This document shows, piece by piece, positions 1 through 13,822 of a stretch of 64,000 nt of DNA. The notes beneath the pieces were generated by a model. That model was not told the DNA's origin. It searched no databases and saw only the letters and a list, made by a program, of their open reading frames with translations. The first letter of the stretch is position 1; each line of letters begins with the position of its first letter. The stretch lies in assembly GCA_029721435.1 (NCBI GenBank), contig CM056583.1, forward strand, positions 74,465,120-74,529,119, written 5' to 3'. Origin of the DNA: Gymnothorax reevesii (lineage: Eukaryota > Chordata > Actinopteri > Anguilliformes > Muraenidae). The position numbers and the translations under genes were made by a program.

Positions 1-629
1 CATCCCTTTGATTCACACTGCCCCATCCCCCAGGCACCTGCATGGTTTTCAATCACCAGTAATGCAACTTCAACTTGCATAACCCATATGTTTCGCAGTT
101 GTCATTACGTACTTAAGTCAGAGGTTCAAGAGCTTACATGTCCCTCAATATTAAGACCATTGTTGCCAAATCTGTCAGAAATAAGCAATAGTGTTTTCAT
201 GAGATGAGGGGAAAACATTTTTTTCAAAAAGGAGTGGCTAGCACAGCTGTCCTTCCATGAATACTCTGAGAGCTGTATTACAAATTATAAATTGTACATA
301 GTTTGTATTGATTTCAGGGGAACTTCAATCTCACCCAGTAATTAATTCCGTGCCCCAAGCTGGGAGAGGAACGTATAATAAAAAAGGACCCTACGCATTC
401 GACTGAAGACGACCACGGATATCACTGAATGACATAAATCAGATGAAGAGCTGTGTGCAAGAAGTACACAAGTCACATAATAATACTTTTGAAATTTAGG
501 GAGCCAACCTTTTTAAAACAAGAATTTTTGCAGATAACTTTTTAAATGGTAGCAAACTATAGAGCCTATCGCTGTTTCCAGTGGCTGCAGAGAGCTGAAA
601 AACGCTTTATATGTGGAAAAACAGTCAAT

Positions 630-940
630 ATGGTGGCACAGTGGTTAGCACTACTGCCTCACAGCAAGAAGGTTGTGGGTTTGAATCCGGCCTGGGGCCT
701 TTCTGTGTGGAGTTTGCATGTTCTCCTAGTGTTCGTGTGGGGGTACTCTGGTTTCCCCCACCCACAAAACATGCAATATAGGAACAGTCTGGTATGGCTG
801 TGTGTGAATGTTTGATGCTGATTGTAGGGGCCGTAGGCACATACTGGCATCCACGCTTCTGTCAGTCTGCCCCAGGGCAGCTGTGGCTTCAAAAAAAAAA
901 AAAATTTAGTTTACCACCATCAGAGCGTAAATGAATAATG
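630..940 (+). repeat. tRNA-like SINE / fish interspersed repeat, copy 1
   Basis: The head reads like a polymerase III promoter: an A-box-like GGCACAGTGGTTAGCAC near 635 and a B-box-like GGTTTGAATCC near 678. These are followed by the GTGGAGTTTGCATGTTCTCC block common in fish repeats. A 14-base A run at 891-904 interrupts the tail, and recognisable tail sequence continues to about 940. Two more copies lie at about 29585-30035 (minus) and 40262-40585 (plus). The exact family name is not certain. Confidence 0.7.
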
Positions 941-3900
941 TACTTGAGTACCCAGAAAGTAGAAAGTTTATGTATTACAAGGTAAATAAGAAAATTAGTT
1001 TTGGACATTAGTGCTTTTTTTCTGTTTTCTGTTTTACCACTAAATGTCTTGACTTGAGAACTTCTAACAGATGAAGCCAACCCGTCATTATTTTTGATTG
1101 TCAAATAGTCACTTTTGCTGTTTCCTTGCCTTTCTTGCTTTGAGATTAAATTACTCAGATAAATTACTCAAAATTACTCAGATAAGTCAGAAACGAATCT
1201 CCGAAATAAAAGAAAACTAAACTTGTTGCCATTCTTTTACCACATCACATGGAAACTACATAAACGATGCATTCTGAATCACAAAATATTTCTATTATAT
1301 TTCTTGCACAAAATTTAAGTGAATTTGACAATGAAAACACGTCAATACACAGGGCTTGAGTCCTTCTTCAGAGAAATCTTTGGCATCAGATGATGCTCTG
1401 GCCATTTTCGCTTCTAATACTGGTGTCAGCTCATTTTTTGCACAGTGTGACTCGGGCACTTCTTGCAATATCTGCCATCCCAGTTTTTAGAACAATTTTA
1501 GGATAAGAAACAAAACACAATGATCAAGGAACATATAGCTTTCCACCAGCAGAATCAACATGTATGACATGTTGCCATGAAAACCAAAATCGGGGACTCA
1601 AGAAAAGAGAAAATATGGCAGAATAAATGGCCTGTCGATTTTCTGTGTAGCCTAGCTTGGGTCTATTAAATTTCTGAAATGTCCAGAAAACTAATATGCC
1701 AGAGGTGTTTTTGTGATGCAACAAATATAACTGTTTCATTTTATTTTGGTCACTCCAAAGAAAACATGACTCACACATTTACATTTTCATACACTGAAGT
1801 GAATAGGCTGAGATATAATTGTTCACACACGTCTGAGGCTTGTAGACATTTCTACATGTCATTTCAGCCGGCCTTTGCACTTGTAAACAGGGTTTTTACA
1901 AGGTGTGGTTCAGTGATTACTTCATGAAGCCACCCACTTCATTACAAGAGCTCAAGTTCTACCTTTGTGGCCCCTTGGCAATGAAAATACCTCACACCCC
2001 CACTTCTACAAAACACAATGAAGAATGTGTGGGAACATGGTTGTTTGAGCCAGCAAGAAGCATTGTATATGTGTGTATGTGTGCCAACACACTACTATAT
2101 TAAATCATTTTTCCACCAAAATAGGACTTCGTTATACAGAAGATTTTTATTCTGTTTTGTTTAGCAGCAACATCATACAATTAGGTGCCCATGTAAGGGA
2201 TTTTACTTCGTTAAACATGACTCATGGAAACTTCAAAGATGTCACATCTTAATCAGAAGTAAATGGACACTTTGAGTGCAATGCAGTTTTATGATAAAAG
2301 CAATATTAGTGTTTTCATTCCTTATCTATGGCATTGCGTGCTTTCCATTTATCACAGAGCAAGCAATAACCACAAGAGCAATTTTATTACAATCGTTATA
2401 AAAGACAGTAATCCCCAGTGTACCTATTGGCAATTTTACATGAACAGAGTATGCTGTAGTAGTGTGTACATTGTGTTGTAACACACAGGCTTGGCACGAC
2501 ATGAGATCGTTATCTGCCGTGTGGAGACCTCTATTCAGTAAATGTGAGAATGAGTCTTTTGTTACTTATACCTGTCAAATTTGACATACTATTTTTATCT
2601 TTTTTGACAAGTGTTTTTTTTAAAAATGGAAACAACTCAATCTATGAGATTTTATATCGGTGCGTGGATTTTAAGAGTTTGTTTCCAAAATGCAATATAT
2701 CCATTTTACTCATTTTGAGTAAATCAGCTTTGTCTGTGTTGGCGCATATTGCATTTTGTAGAAAAACACAAACTTTGACCATGAAAAAATACACCTTATA
2801 GTATGAATTTCTAAAAATAGATTTTTGCACCATGTGTAAGAAGCACAGGGCAATCACTCTATAGTATTATCACAATTTTGGTAATTTTGGCAATTATTCC
2901 ATTTTGGAAGCAAACTGTTATTTATTCTTACCGTGTATACACTTCACCCCCAGTATTCCAGCAGAACCACAGCCAGGACATCTTCTTGTAACTTCAACAT
3001 GAGACTTATGTTAATCCCTCCAATTGAAAATATAGAATCAGCTCAAATGTGGCCCAACAAGGGTAGGACAGTCTCATAAATTTGTATCACCAGCTGAAAA
3101 CCTCACATCGAAGATCAAAACGTCTTAAAGTTTAACACCCATTCGTAATCTCTGTTATAATAGCATTCACAAGGCTAATTCAACCTTTAAGGATAAAGAT
3201 GACCCGTTTGTTCCAAGACATTTAGTTCTCAGCATCATCACATAATATTGCCCCAGGCTTATTTAGCTTGCAGTAGTGAACACTACCATACCCACATGAA
3301 ATGAATCATGTGTTAAATTTAGAATAATTTCTTCCACACACTCTCCCACCTTCATGACAATGTATTGTTTAACCCCCACTCTTGAAACATTGGGGTTGCA
3401 TAACATTATTCAAGCCCGATTCCTTTTGTTGATAACATGTGCAGCAGTGTTTACAGAGTAACTACTGTACCAATCAGTAGCTTTGGGCATAATAATCCTC
3501 CCTGTTTTTCAGGATCTCAGTACAACAACTTTTCTTTGGAGTACCTCAACAAAATGGACAATATATCACAAAGCAGTTATGTGTTCCATATTATCTATTG
3601 TATTAATGTTATTTCTTTTCTCTGCCTGTTCAACCCCCAATAAATGTCAGACATGAGTGTAAACAGAGCGCGGTGAGCAATGCAAACATTAAACAAGTGC
3701 TACTCATCAGAGCAGTTTCAACTGCCACCATAAAAGGTCAGAAAAAGTCAGCAAACTGAATGCAAACGTGACACGTTAAATGTTTTCATTTGAACATTTC
3801 CTTTCAGACTAGACAAATCATTGTTACTGCCAGTGGAGAGGTCTATGGATTCAGAAGCAGACCAGTGTGTAAATGTTTGTGATACTCTACAATAATTTGT

Positions 3901-5446
3901 CAATATATACTTCCCATCAAAAGCTTTTTTTTAGTTGCCACTTGCCAGCCACCATCAACATTTTTGATAATATTCAATGATATTTCAGAATATACAGAAT
4001 ATGAATTTGTAAACAGGGAATATATGAAAAGAAAGAGAAGAGCTTCCGGTTTTGGACATAAGACTCCAGTTCGTTTTTTTTTTTTTTGCACAAACATTTG
4101 AATGTTGGTCAGTTTTACCACAAAATCCACAATTCTGTCAAAAAGCAGAGATAAGTGTTTGGGATCACGAGACTAGCTCAGGAAAAAAAAGAGAGGAAAT
4201 TTCTGTCTTGACATGTTTACGAGCCCACTCAATTGCATGATTTTCTTGTTCATTTGACCTATTTTAGTCCGGATATCAGGAATAGCAACCCCCACCATAC
4301 AATAGTTAAAACATTGATTGCCAGATTACAATGTCAATGGCAGGGGAGCATTTCCATCGTAACTGACAAAAAATCTTGAGAATGCAGAGAAAGTGTTAAT
4401 TGTAAAGATTTCTAAGTAATGACAAACTGTGGTAAGCACTAGATTTTTTTGTTTTACTATATAGCCAATATTCTTGCAAATAAAAAAAAAGAATGCAGCT
4501 AATTATTACACCAAACGATCGAATAATAAACAAAAACAATAGAACTTAACCTCTGGAAAAACTACTTAAATTTTAGTAAGACAACTTTTTTTACAGTGAA
4601 AAACTTCTACTGAACACTATAATCAGAACCCAAGGGACATGCTTGTTATTTCATCAAGTTCACACTCACAGACAAAAGCCATTGTTTGGTTATAAATGTA
4701 GGAGAAGGATAACCGTCCTTATTGAGCAAGTATGCAGAACATTGACAAAATTTATGTTGATTAACATAATATAACAATGTAAAATTGGTCATTACCAGCC
4801 AATTTGAATCTGAAACCAACCTCCACTCTCTTTATTCTGTTCAAAAAGTTTCAAGGCAATAGGCACGCATGTAATCTATCGTAGTTCTACAACTGATGTT
4901 TTTAACAATAAATCTAATGAAAGCATTTCGGTAAAAAAAAGAGTTACTCATGGGTGATAGAAACAAAAACTAAGCAAATTTAAGACATTTACCCTCTCAG
5001 AAAAAAAAAAAATTTGCTTCCCTTGTTTGCATTTTGTAGCATGCAGGCTGCCTCAGTTCACACGCATGTGTTACATTTGGCATGATTACACATGCATGGA
5101 AACAGTGTTCACAAAGAAACGTTGAAGCCGTGACAGCTTTTAAGAGACGCTTTTTCAGTATCATCAACTCTTTTATTCTATACCATAACTGCCAACAGAA
5201 AAATGTGGAATGGCTCAGAACACACCAGAAAGAACATTTTAATGCTCTATATGGTGGCACCATTACATTTTTTTCTCAAATTTAAAATAAGTTTTCATTG
5301 GAAAAAAGAAAAAAAAAAAGCAAATGAAAATTCCCAGGAAACAAAACTAATCACAATTCATAACAACTAGGAGTTCTCCAGTGTGACACATCCCACACTA
5401 TTCTCTCCACAAAGAGGGTATTGTACAAAAGTATTTCCCAAGCACA

Positions 5447-5485
5447 GCTGTATGTGTTAGCTGGCTGTCCGCTAACACATACAGC
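5447..5485. repeat. Perfect 15-bp hairpin
   Basis: Positions 5447-5461 (GCTGTATGTGTTAGC) are the exact reverse complement of 5471-5485, with a 9-base spacer. This is an isolated palindrome inside the arid3c intron. It could be the collapsed ends of a small MITE or a structured RNA stem; nothing else supports either. Confidence 0.75.
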
Positions 5486-6122
5486 CAATCAGCTTTTGTT
5501 AGTTTTGTGTCCCTCTCATTGCCTTGAGGGCTGGGCTGAGACAAGACAATGCAACAGAGGAGGATTGAGTAATAACAATGAGAAAACAAGATTATTAACT
5601 GCCCGAATGAAAACATACCATCGGTACATGTAGCTGAGCTCTGCAAGTTCCCAGCATTCACTTTCTCATGACTCAGAACATTAAAAAAGGTTCAACAAGA
5701 CAACTATTCCGAGGAGGCTGGTGGGGCATGAAACTGGCATACAGTCTGTTAAAATGTGCTTTATAATTTGTGTTTTTAGTCAGCAACCCCAATTCCCTTC
5801 CCTTAGCCCTACATATAGTTTTGGAGTGCCCTTCACAAGGAAGTGGCCCTTCGGAATGGAACTATATTAGAAAAGGGACAAAATGTTTACCTAGCTTAAC
5901 ATTTTATATCAATGCAAATTACTGTTGCTAGCTACCATAATAAGCAAAGTCGACCAATATAGCAGAACAGGACAAGACTCCCAATTGCCAGGAAACATGT
6001 TTTCAGATATTTCAGGTTTTTTTTTCTTCTTTTTCTTGTGATTGTATCTCACACTAAACAGCATTCTAATGGATACAATTGGATACTCCTTGTACTATTC
6101 TGCAAGCACTACTACTAAGGTA

Positions 6123-6666
6123 CACTGCTCGGCCAAAAAAAAAGTCACCGTTTGGAAATTAATGAACAAATTCTATAATTGGATCATTACTGCGGTTATT
6201 AATATGTTTCAGCTGGCAATTATCATTTTAACCCTGACTGATGAAGTGCGTCGCTACTCATTTCTTAAAAAAAACATGTCGGAAGACAGATCCGTTGATG
6301 GTGGAAAAGGTGTTCCAGTATTTCAGAACGGGCAAGTTACTGGCCTGTATTTAGCAAAGAAAACCATGAATGACAAAAACAAGTATGAGGAATCATTTTC
6401 ACAAACAAATTTGCCACCACAAAGTCCTGACCTTAAACACAATAAAAGTTATTGGGATGTGCTCAAGAAAGACCACCGAGTGGTTCAACCATTATGTCGA
6501 GAAGACAAGATCTCTGCCAAAAATTAAGGCATTTCTGATCGAAAATAAATGTTCTGGCATTGCATATAGTTGTCAAAACAATGACAAGACGAATATGCAC
6601 TGTAATCAAAGCTACAGGGGTTCCAACTAAATATTTGAGTATGCGACTTTTATTTTGGCCAGGCAG
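6123..6666 (+). mobile_element. Deleted Tc1/mariner-type element (non-autonomous)
   Basis: The element is bounded by TA dinucleotides at 6121-6122 and 6667-6668, the target duplication of the Tc1/mariner group. Its ends are inverted repeats: CACTGCTCGGCCAAAA at the left and TTTTGGCCAGGCAG at the right. The interior from about 6420 keeps the 3' part of a transposase gene, including a decayed form of the 'SPDL..I' region before the last catalytic residue and a tail resembling that of full elements. The 5' two thirds of the gene are missing or unrecognisable, so it cannot mobilise itself. Confidence 0.75.
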
Positions 6667-7365
6667 TATATGTAATCCTGCACAGCTCCGTCATCGGAGC
6701 GACAGAAAGAGCATAAAATAGCTTGATTTTAGTTTTTATGTTTAAAAGGTGGGACATGGAAACTGCACATTCACTCACAATTCATTGAAATTTCGTCAAC
6801 ATTAACGGCTTTAAAGATGCCAAATCAAGACAATCTCTGCCTATGTGTGCATGACTCCTACTGACGAGGCTTTATAGGTCAGGGATTGAGCACCACAGAG
6901 ACTGGAAAAATGATGTCAGGAAGGCAAGACACTCATATGTAATGATACTAAAACTTACTTCCATTTAATTTCAGGACAAAAACGTTCCGTAAGAGCAAAG
7001 AAACTTCATGAAAATCCAACAGTGAACTTATTTCCCAATGAAATACTAAGAAACAAAAAATATCTGGGTGTTAAAAAAAAATTCCTGTATTATAAACTCA
7101 CTAACCAGAGATGTGCTACATCTGAGGGAGGTACTCTACTGATCATCTCTGTACAAATATAAGCAACCCCCCCCCCCCCCATCCCCAATGAAGACATTTT
7201 TTGCTTCAGTGCAAATTATTATCATTGATATTATTTTTACTGCCTGCCAACCAACTATTTTGACACATGGTACAAACTTTTTAATCAAATATAAGCGAAT
7301 ATTACTATTTTTACATCTTTTTGACAGTTTGGGTGAAATGGTACTGCAAAGTTTTGAAATTTGTC

Positions 7366-7737
7366 AGCAGCCATACCACTATTTGATCTGCTCCAGCTGT
7401 GCGGCTGAAGCTAAGCAGGTGTGGGCTTGGTTAGTACTTGGATGGGAGACCACCAGGGAAAACCAAGGTGCTGCTAGAAGAAGGACATTTCGGATGAGAC
7501 ATTAAACCACGGTCCTGGGTCATTAAAGATCCTATGACACTCTGTGATAAGAGTAGGGGGTTCCCCAGTGTCATGGCTAAACTCTCCACCTGGCTCTTTC
7601 AACCTGCCACCTCATCATCCCCTGATCTAATTGGCTGTGCAAATTGCCCTCTCCCTCCCCACCTCAACCCCCAGGACTCCCTTGAAAATGAGATTTCGAT
7701 CTCAACGGGACTTCCCTGGTTAAATATGGGTTAAATT
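7366..7737 (+). repeat. 5S-rRNA-derived SINE (SINE3/Deu-SINE type)
   Basis: Positions about 7366-7470 match 5S rRNA in order: GCAGCCATACCAC, then GAAGCTAAGCAGG, then GGTTAGTACTTGGATGGGAG. These hold the internal polymerase III promoter. A body resembling the Deu-SINE core follows (GGATGAGACATTAAACC near 7492), and then a tail reading GATCTCAACGGGACTTCCCTGGTTAAAT to about 7737. A 5S head with this core and tail is the layout known for SINE3-type elements of fish. It is a retrotransposed repeat, not a working 5S rRNA gene. Confidence 0.85.
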
Positions 7738-10700
7738 AAAAAAAGGGGGGGGGGGGGGAATTGAGATTTGGCCAGAGTTATGGCCTCCACTGAGGGCCAG
7801 TTTCCCCAAGTTCCACTGTCATTTTGCAAAAAGTTCTCTGCTGCCTTTATCTCCATATTTGTCGATCTTTGCATGGACCAAATACCTCTGTCTCAAAGTA
7901 TATATTTCTTAAGAACATGCAGACACACACTGACAGTTAATATTTGTCAATGGTGTTTTGGACTTGGCCAACTTATCTCTCTTCTGTAAGGGGCAATGGC
8001 TATTATCTGAGGAAAGTCACAGCTATTCTGACGAGCAAGCACGGTAGAAGGCCAAGACATTGGTAACAACAAAAAATAGATTAATGCTGGAAGGATTGCT
8101 GCAAGATGAAATGCAAAGCATTTCAAGTCACATTGAAAAGCCAGTGAAAGACATGACTGCCACCATGAGCCTAACAAGTCCGGGCTAGCAAGCTGCCTTT
8201 TTCATGCCTGTTTGACAAAATGCACCTGTACAGCAAGGCTTACTTACATATTCCCCACTTTGCGGGGGAAGAAACTGTTTTTTTTTTTTTGTGAGACACT
8301 GATCTTGATGCGGTCTTAAGTCTTCCACAGCAGAACACAGAGCCAGATGCTTAACTGGAGCAGCAGGTTGAGCCGTAATTAAAATAAACACCTCCAATCT
8401 CCCGGATTAGCAGCAGTTCATTCGCCCCCAGTTGATTTATTTGCTTAGCTCTTCCTTCTTGAAGCTGACCATGGCTTTAATTCTGAGCCCTCTCCCCAAC
8501 CCCAGCATCAACTTATCTTGCACTTCTACATATGCCCTTATATTTCTGCGTGTTTACCATGCATTCAGCACTTGTTGGTTATATTCAAGCAGTTATCAAG
8601 GGTTTCTACTCTAAAATTTAACACTATAAGAAAGATCCCCGACAGCAAGGTTCTGGTGACAATCTTTTACTGAGGAACAGGCACAAATCACAAAAATATT
8701 GTGTTGGAACTCTAAAATGCATTCTTCACTCATTCTCGTAAAATTCTACAGTGTAAGAGAGGTAAATCATGAGGAAGGCTATTCCTTGAAACAGGAATAT
8801 CTTATGCTGACCTGCTATTCAACACACTTAATTCCACTGCCTTTTACTCAAGGCCTACTCACGCTAATGACTGCTGACATTGGGGGCTCTAAGAAGTAAA
8901 TCCCTCAATTGTATACATTTCTGCGCAGTCACCTCTTTATTTTCTTCATTTTCTCTTTAATTTATGATTACGGAAACGTCTGCATTACATCCTTGAAAGC
9001 CACGAAAAACAGCGCAAATCTAGTCACGCAATAGAAATAGTCCAAAATAAGCACATGAGCTCAGGCATTACAGTTAAGCAATCCATAACCCACAACGATA
9101 TATGACTGGAAAGCAAATTGGATGATAGCAATTCCGCTTTCATTAATGACATATTATAGCTAAAAGAACCAAGGCCTTGACTTAAAAAAATGCATACATT
9201 TATCAATTATGGCTGCCATCTAATCTTCATGTGCACCGCACAAAAACAGCGCATATATCAATTCTGTAAGGTCGTAGAGATAGGCAGAGAGTACAGATGT
9301 TGAATTCCCAAGTCATATAATGAAGCATATTCTAAGGCTGTACTTGCCTCCTGGGACCAAAATGCTGAATTGGTATTAGCATGAACCCTTTATGAAGTAC
9401 ATGAGACCAAAGGTTTCTCGCTTTCAAAGCTTCAGCAAAATTTGCTGTGTCTAGATTTTTTTTACCAATTACAGCTCCCTGTAGAAGTGTTAATATGTAA
9501 TGTCCAACCAGAAAATGGGTCAAGTGTCTTGTAGCTGGGCATGAATATTGCGGCGAAGTTCGCTTTTCCACACATACTCATGGAAGAAAATTGGTAGACC
9601 TGATAATCAGCAGATAGCAAGGAGATATGTAGACATTTGTGATATGCAGATATAAGATATACTATTACAGTGCATAAGAAAAGAGAGTTCAAAAAATAAT
9701 TTTATACACAGAACTCTCATTAGCTTTCCCAAAGCCCTAAGTGATTCTTCAACCCTGAAATAAGCAATCGGAATGTTAGGATTGAGTAGACTGAATATAA
9801 CACTGTTACAGTGCTCCTCCTGAAGCATTAAGTATGATTACTGGTCAAAGCCTATACCTGTTTCCTCATAATTTAAAGTTTTACATAAAAAAATACAAGG
9901 AGAGTCCTGCCCAGAAAGGCACAGCTGCAGATAAATGCATTTTTAATGATAAGCGCATTCAAAAAAATCTTTCAAAACCTTTCAACACAGAAGCAGGAGA
10001 ATGGATGAACTTAATCCTCCAGTTCTAACTGTTAAATGAAATTTAACCAGAACTGGGATAATATGTTTCACAGCCACCATAGGGGCCTTAGTGCAGTCAG
10101 ACCTGCAAAATCACAAGGAAAACAAACGACAGCAAAAATCAACAGATCAAACGCCAAACATTATTGTAGGAGCACTGAAAACGAATTGAGACATTTTGTC
10201 TGAAGAATACATGTGATGACATATTTTGTCAACCTGAGCCACCAGCTATGGCCAATCAGACTTCTCTGTATCTGCATCATAGATATACTGTTAAGATCAA
10301 ACAGTAACTGTGGCAACAAGTCATGCAACAGCGCAACATAGTGATTAACACACCAAAAACAGCACAAAGACAAGCCGCTTTTTTCCAGCCTTGAGAATGC
10401 ACATATGACCCTCCAGAAACTGCCTTGTAAGAATAAAGACAGCTACTTCCTTGAAATGAAAAAAGCACACTCACAATTTTTAAAAAATGTTCTCAACAAG
10501 TGAACTGTCCATCCTCTTGACAAGAAAACCATCTGCTGATAAAATACAGCCTCACATTTAAACAACACAGTGCCACATGGACCATTTATCACAGCGTGCA
10601 TGAGCAATGGAATCAGAACCCTGTTATGCTTTTCATAAAGTTGTGTATCATGAAGTCATTAAATGTCAAATATTTAGGCCATAACCATTAGATTTACTGA

Positions 10701-13232
10701 TTAGTCTAAAATAATACAGCAGTGTTACAGGGTTACTTTCGTACTTAATTATTTTAGGCCATTACCTAACAGCAAATCAACCTTACCATTCCCTCTTTTA
10801 ATGTTCTGTGTGATACTGCTACTATAAAACTAACAGCACAGTGATAGACTTGCATGCCTTTAGACATTTGTAATAACAGAACCAAGTTAAAACCGAAGAG
10901 CAGCTGTCAGATTCTTCTAAGGACACACGCAGAAGTGCTAAACCTGAGCTCTTTCCCATATGGAGAGTTTACTTCATGCATATGTTTCAACTTCCACGGA
11001 CCGTACGCTGTGGGAATTCGTAAGTTTCCAGGGACATGCCTACCAAAACCTGCATAATCAGGTGGGGGTGGCATTTAAGTGGGAATTTGACTCCATGCAT
11101 GTATGGAGGAAACTGCCAGCTCTCAGCAGAAGGCCCTGGGGAAACTGGCAGCAGATAAATTCAAGATGTTTACAATACATCTTGTGTACTTGCGTAAGCG
11201 GATCTCAATTAATACATTAAGTAACCTTGTGATTTTGCATATGAGGTGGATTACTGCTATTAAGCTATATATTCCAGGAATGAACAAATTCATTGTGCCA
11301 GCGTATTACACCGCTGTAGCAATCCGCTACATCCAGAGCTCAACAAAGCATTCTTAGTACAATTTTTTATATATTACTTGGAAGTGAGCAGCAATGACAT
11401 ACACTCATTTCAAATGAAAATAGGTTATTTTGCATTCCAGGGCAAAAAGTTAAGTCGTTTTATAAACTCAACAAAAGATAAGTGTATTTCTTTTTTGTAT
11501 TTCTTTTTTGTATTTTCTTTTTTTCGCAATTTCCACCTGTCTTAACCTAGGCCATACAAATTTTTGTAACTTGTAACAACTATAAGTGTGATGAATGACA
11601 CTATAAAACTAATAGGCTGCTTGCAGACTGTGACTATGCCATGTTTATTATGTAATGTAAATGTAGCTTTTTTACTTTATTGAGATAACTATTACATAGT
11701 TCTATTTGTTTCTGGTTATTTGCTGTATCTGTATTTGCATCCTAAATGTTTGTTTGCCATGGCAATAAAGTCAGCTGAAGTGAACTGAATGAATGAGCGG
11801 TCATTTGCTTTGTAATGGTTTGGCTTGCTGCCGGAAATCCCTGCCAGAAAGGGAGATCCCAGCATTTTTGGGTGTGAGCCAGCCGTTCCATAACCAGTCC
11901 TCACAAGTGCTCCCGTTTTTTTTTTTTTGTTTCGTTTTTTTTTTTGCTTGCAACAGCAATATTTGCTGAATGAGTGAAGACATATCCCAATTCACCCTCT
12001 TCATGATTTCTACTTGCATTGATATTGTGCCATTATTTTAGTCAAAAAAGAATTCCTCACTGATTCACTGAAACCGTAGACTATGTCTCTATTTTGGCGA
12101 CTCAAAATTTAAATGATTATTTATGTGAAAGCTAAATACCAAAAACAAATGTACCTTATTAATAAAACATATTCTAGACATTTATTCATTTTAGCCACTG
12201 TTACCCAAAAATATGCAAAGAAATATTTTAAGTGACTACTGAAGCATTTGTGAACATCGTATCCTGACAAAAGAACAATTTGCAATGTAAACAAAATATT
12301 ACTGAAAATGAGGACTTGCTTTACAAATAACTGTAGGTCTTGATTAAACAGACACAAATCTCTGCAAAACACTGATGAAATTAAGGCATTTGATGAAACT
12401 AAAAAAATATGAAAAAAGTCTAGAATTCAGTAACATTTTTTTAATATCCCAACAAAAATGTGCTAAATGTAGGCTATGTTTTGTCAGGAGATTTTAGTTG
12501 TAGACTAACACAGCTCCCAATGTGACTCCTATAATGCATTAAGTGATCATTCAAATGGCAGATCATGAATTAAGGATGACAGTCAGTCTCATCCATCATT
12601 CGCAAATGTGAAGATTGATGCTTATTTGGAAAAAGAAATGAATTTCTCTTTGTAGACTGAATGCAGAACGCAATAAACCTACCATTTTCTGCGAAAATAA
12701 AAAAGACATAATGCAATCAAATAATCCAATTAAGAAAATGACCATACTTAAATTATAATAAATATATAAGGATAATATTTTTAAGATATAAATGATTCTG
12801 CTATTCATGTGAGTCATTAAACAGTGCACACCAACAGTGATCGATCAATGCAGCCAAATTCTGAATCTGAATTTCTGAAATAAAAATCTTTCGTTTCTCT
12901 GACATGCTTTACAATGGAAAAGGCAGATTTTAATTTTGCAAGCTAATTTGGTACTAACGATTGGTTTACAGGCAACCACAGTAATCAAGTGAAGACATAC
13001 AGTTGCCCAAGTCTTGTGTATTCAGTTAAATGTTAATGGAATTTGATATGGTATTAAAACACATTTTGATATCAGAGTGATTGTTTCCCGTTGTATTGAG
13101 TATTTGAATACACCTAGGTACAATTCCTATGTGCAGACTAATCATACAATATGAAGTTTTAATATCCAGCGGTAGCCCTGTGTCTCTGAAAACTTTTTTC
13201 TCTCTGAAAAGCGCCCAGTAGAGATGCCGTAC

Positions 13233-13822
13233 CTGTTTAAACTGCTCCTCATAAGTCCATTCGTGCTGTTGAGCTAAACGTGTTGCCACTCCTCCTGGGG
13301 ACTCGGACTGCCTCCGTGCCGTAAACGACGGATGGCCTGCTCTCGGAAACACATTGTCGGCGACTCCCTCCAGTGTTCGGGGGGATTTATGCGGTGAAAA
13401 TTGTGCACAGTCTTCATTCGTAGCTCTGCCATGTTCCAGTTCATCTTCATCGAGATCCTGATCATCATCGTATTCAAAACCACGATTATGTTCAGATTCA
13501 TCATCCACATCAGACTCAGTCGCGGGCTCTGCGTGCTTGAGTGCGGCTTGATACGAAGGTGCGGAGTTTATTCCAGAGCGCTGAGTGGGTATTCCTGCAG
13601 GAAATGAGTTTCGAAACGCCGCCTGATACTGTCGGAAGGCTGCGGCTTGCAGTTGGAACTGCGACTCTATGGGCCGGGTGTCTTTATATTTTTGAGAGTG
13701 GCTGAGCTTCTCGAGAGCCAAGCGTGCTGCTTGCTGTCGCTGGAGGTTTTCCATTACCGCCTCCAACTTCATGCCGTTGCTGTGCGAGCCGGGGACATGG
13801 TGTTGAGCGGAGACCGTAGACA
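13233..13822 (-). CDS. arid3c: First coding exon of AT-rich interactive domain protein 3C (partial gene)
   Basis: ARID3 proteins are nuclear transcription factors that bind AT-rich DNA through an ARID domain and pair through a C-terminal REKLES region. Only the N-terminal exon is here. The first in-frame ATG is at 13772, giving 180 whole codons to the donor CAG|GTACGG at 13233/13232. The protein starts MKLEAVMENLQRQQAARLA, like the ARID3 N-terminus. It continues with a Gln/Ala-rich stretch (residues about 37-50) and an acidic Asp/Glu run (about 88-110), and ends HEWTYEEQFKQ, the family's junction just before the ARID domain. 'LQRQQAARLA' and 'HEWTYEEQFKQ' favour ARID3C over ARID3A or 3B. Bases 13773-13822 are likely 5' UTR, since a pyrimidine-rich tract ending CCCTGTTAG makes a good acceptor at 13823-13824. 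The domain exons lie beyond the left edge. The paralogue assignment is inference. Confidence 0.85.

Larger units (their letters stand above)
1..13232 (-). other. arid3c: Intron after the first coding exon of arid3c, running off the left edge
   Basis: The splice donor after the exon at 13233-13822 opens an intron that covers the rest of the window to position 1. I searched the minus strand for the conserved ARID-domain exons and found none, so the next exon lies outside. Besides the repeats listed separately (630-940, 6123-6666, 7366-7737) the interval is AT-rich, with homopolymer runs such as poly-C at 7169-7180 and poly-G at 7745-7758. Open frames here are short and resemble no family I know. 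Large first introns are usual for ARID3 genes, which is family knowledge. Confidence 0.6.

Noticed and set aside
660..700. tRNA gene at the B-box-like sequence
   Set aside because: No cloverleaf or acceptor stem can be drawn. The A and B boxes belong to a SINE head present in three copies.
7366..7480. Functional 5S rRNA gene
   Set aside because: The 5S similarity is partial and diverged, and it is fused to a SINE core and tail.
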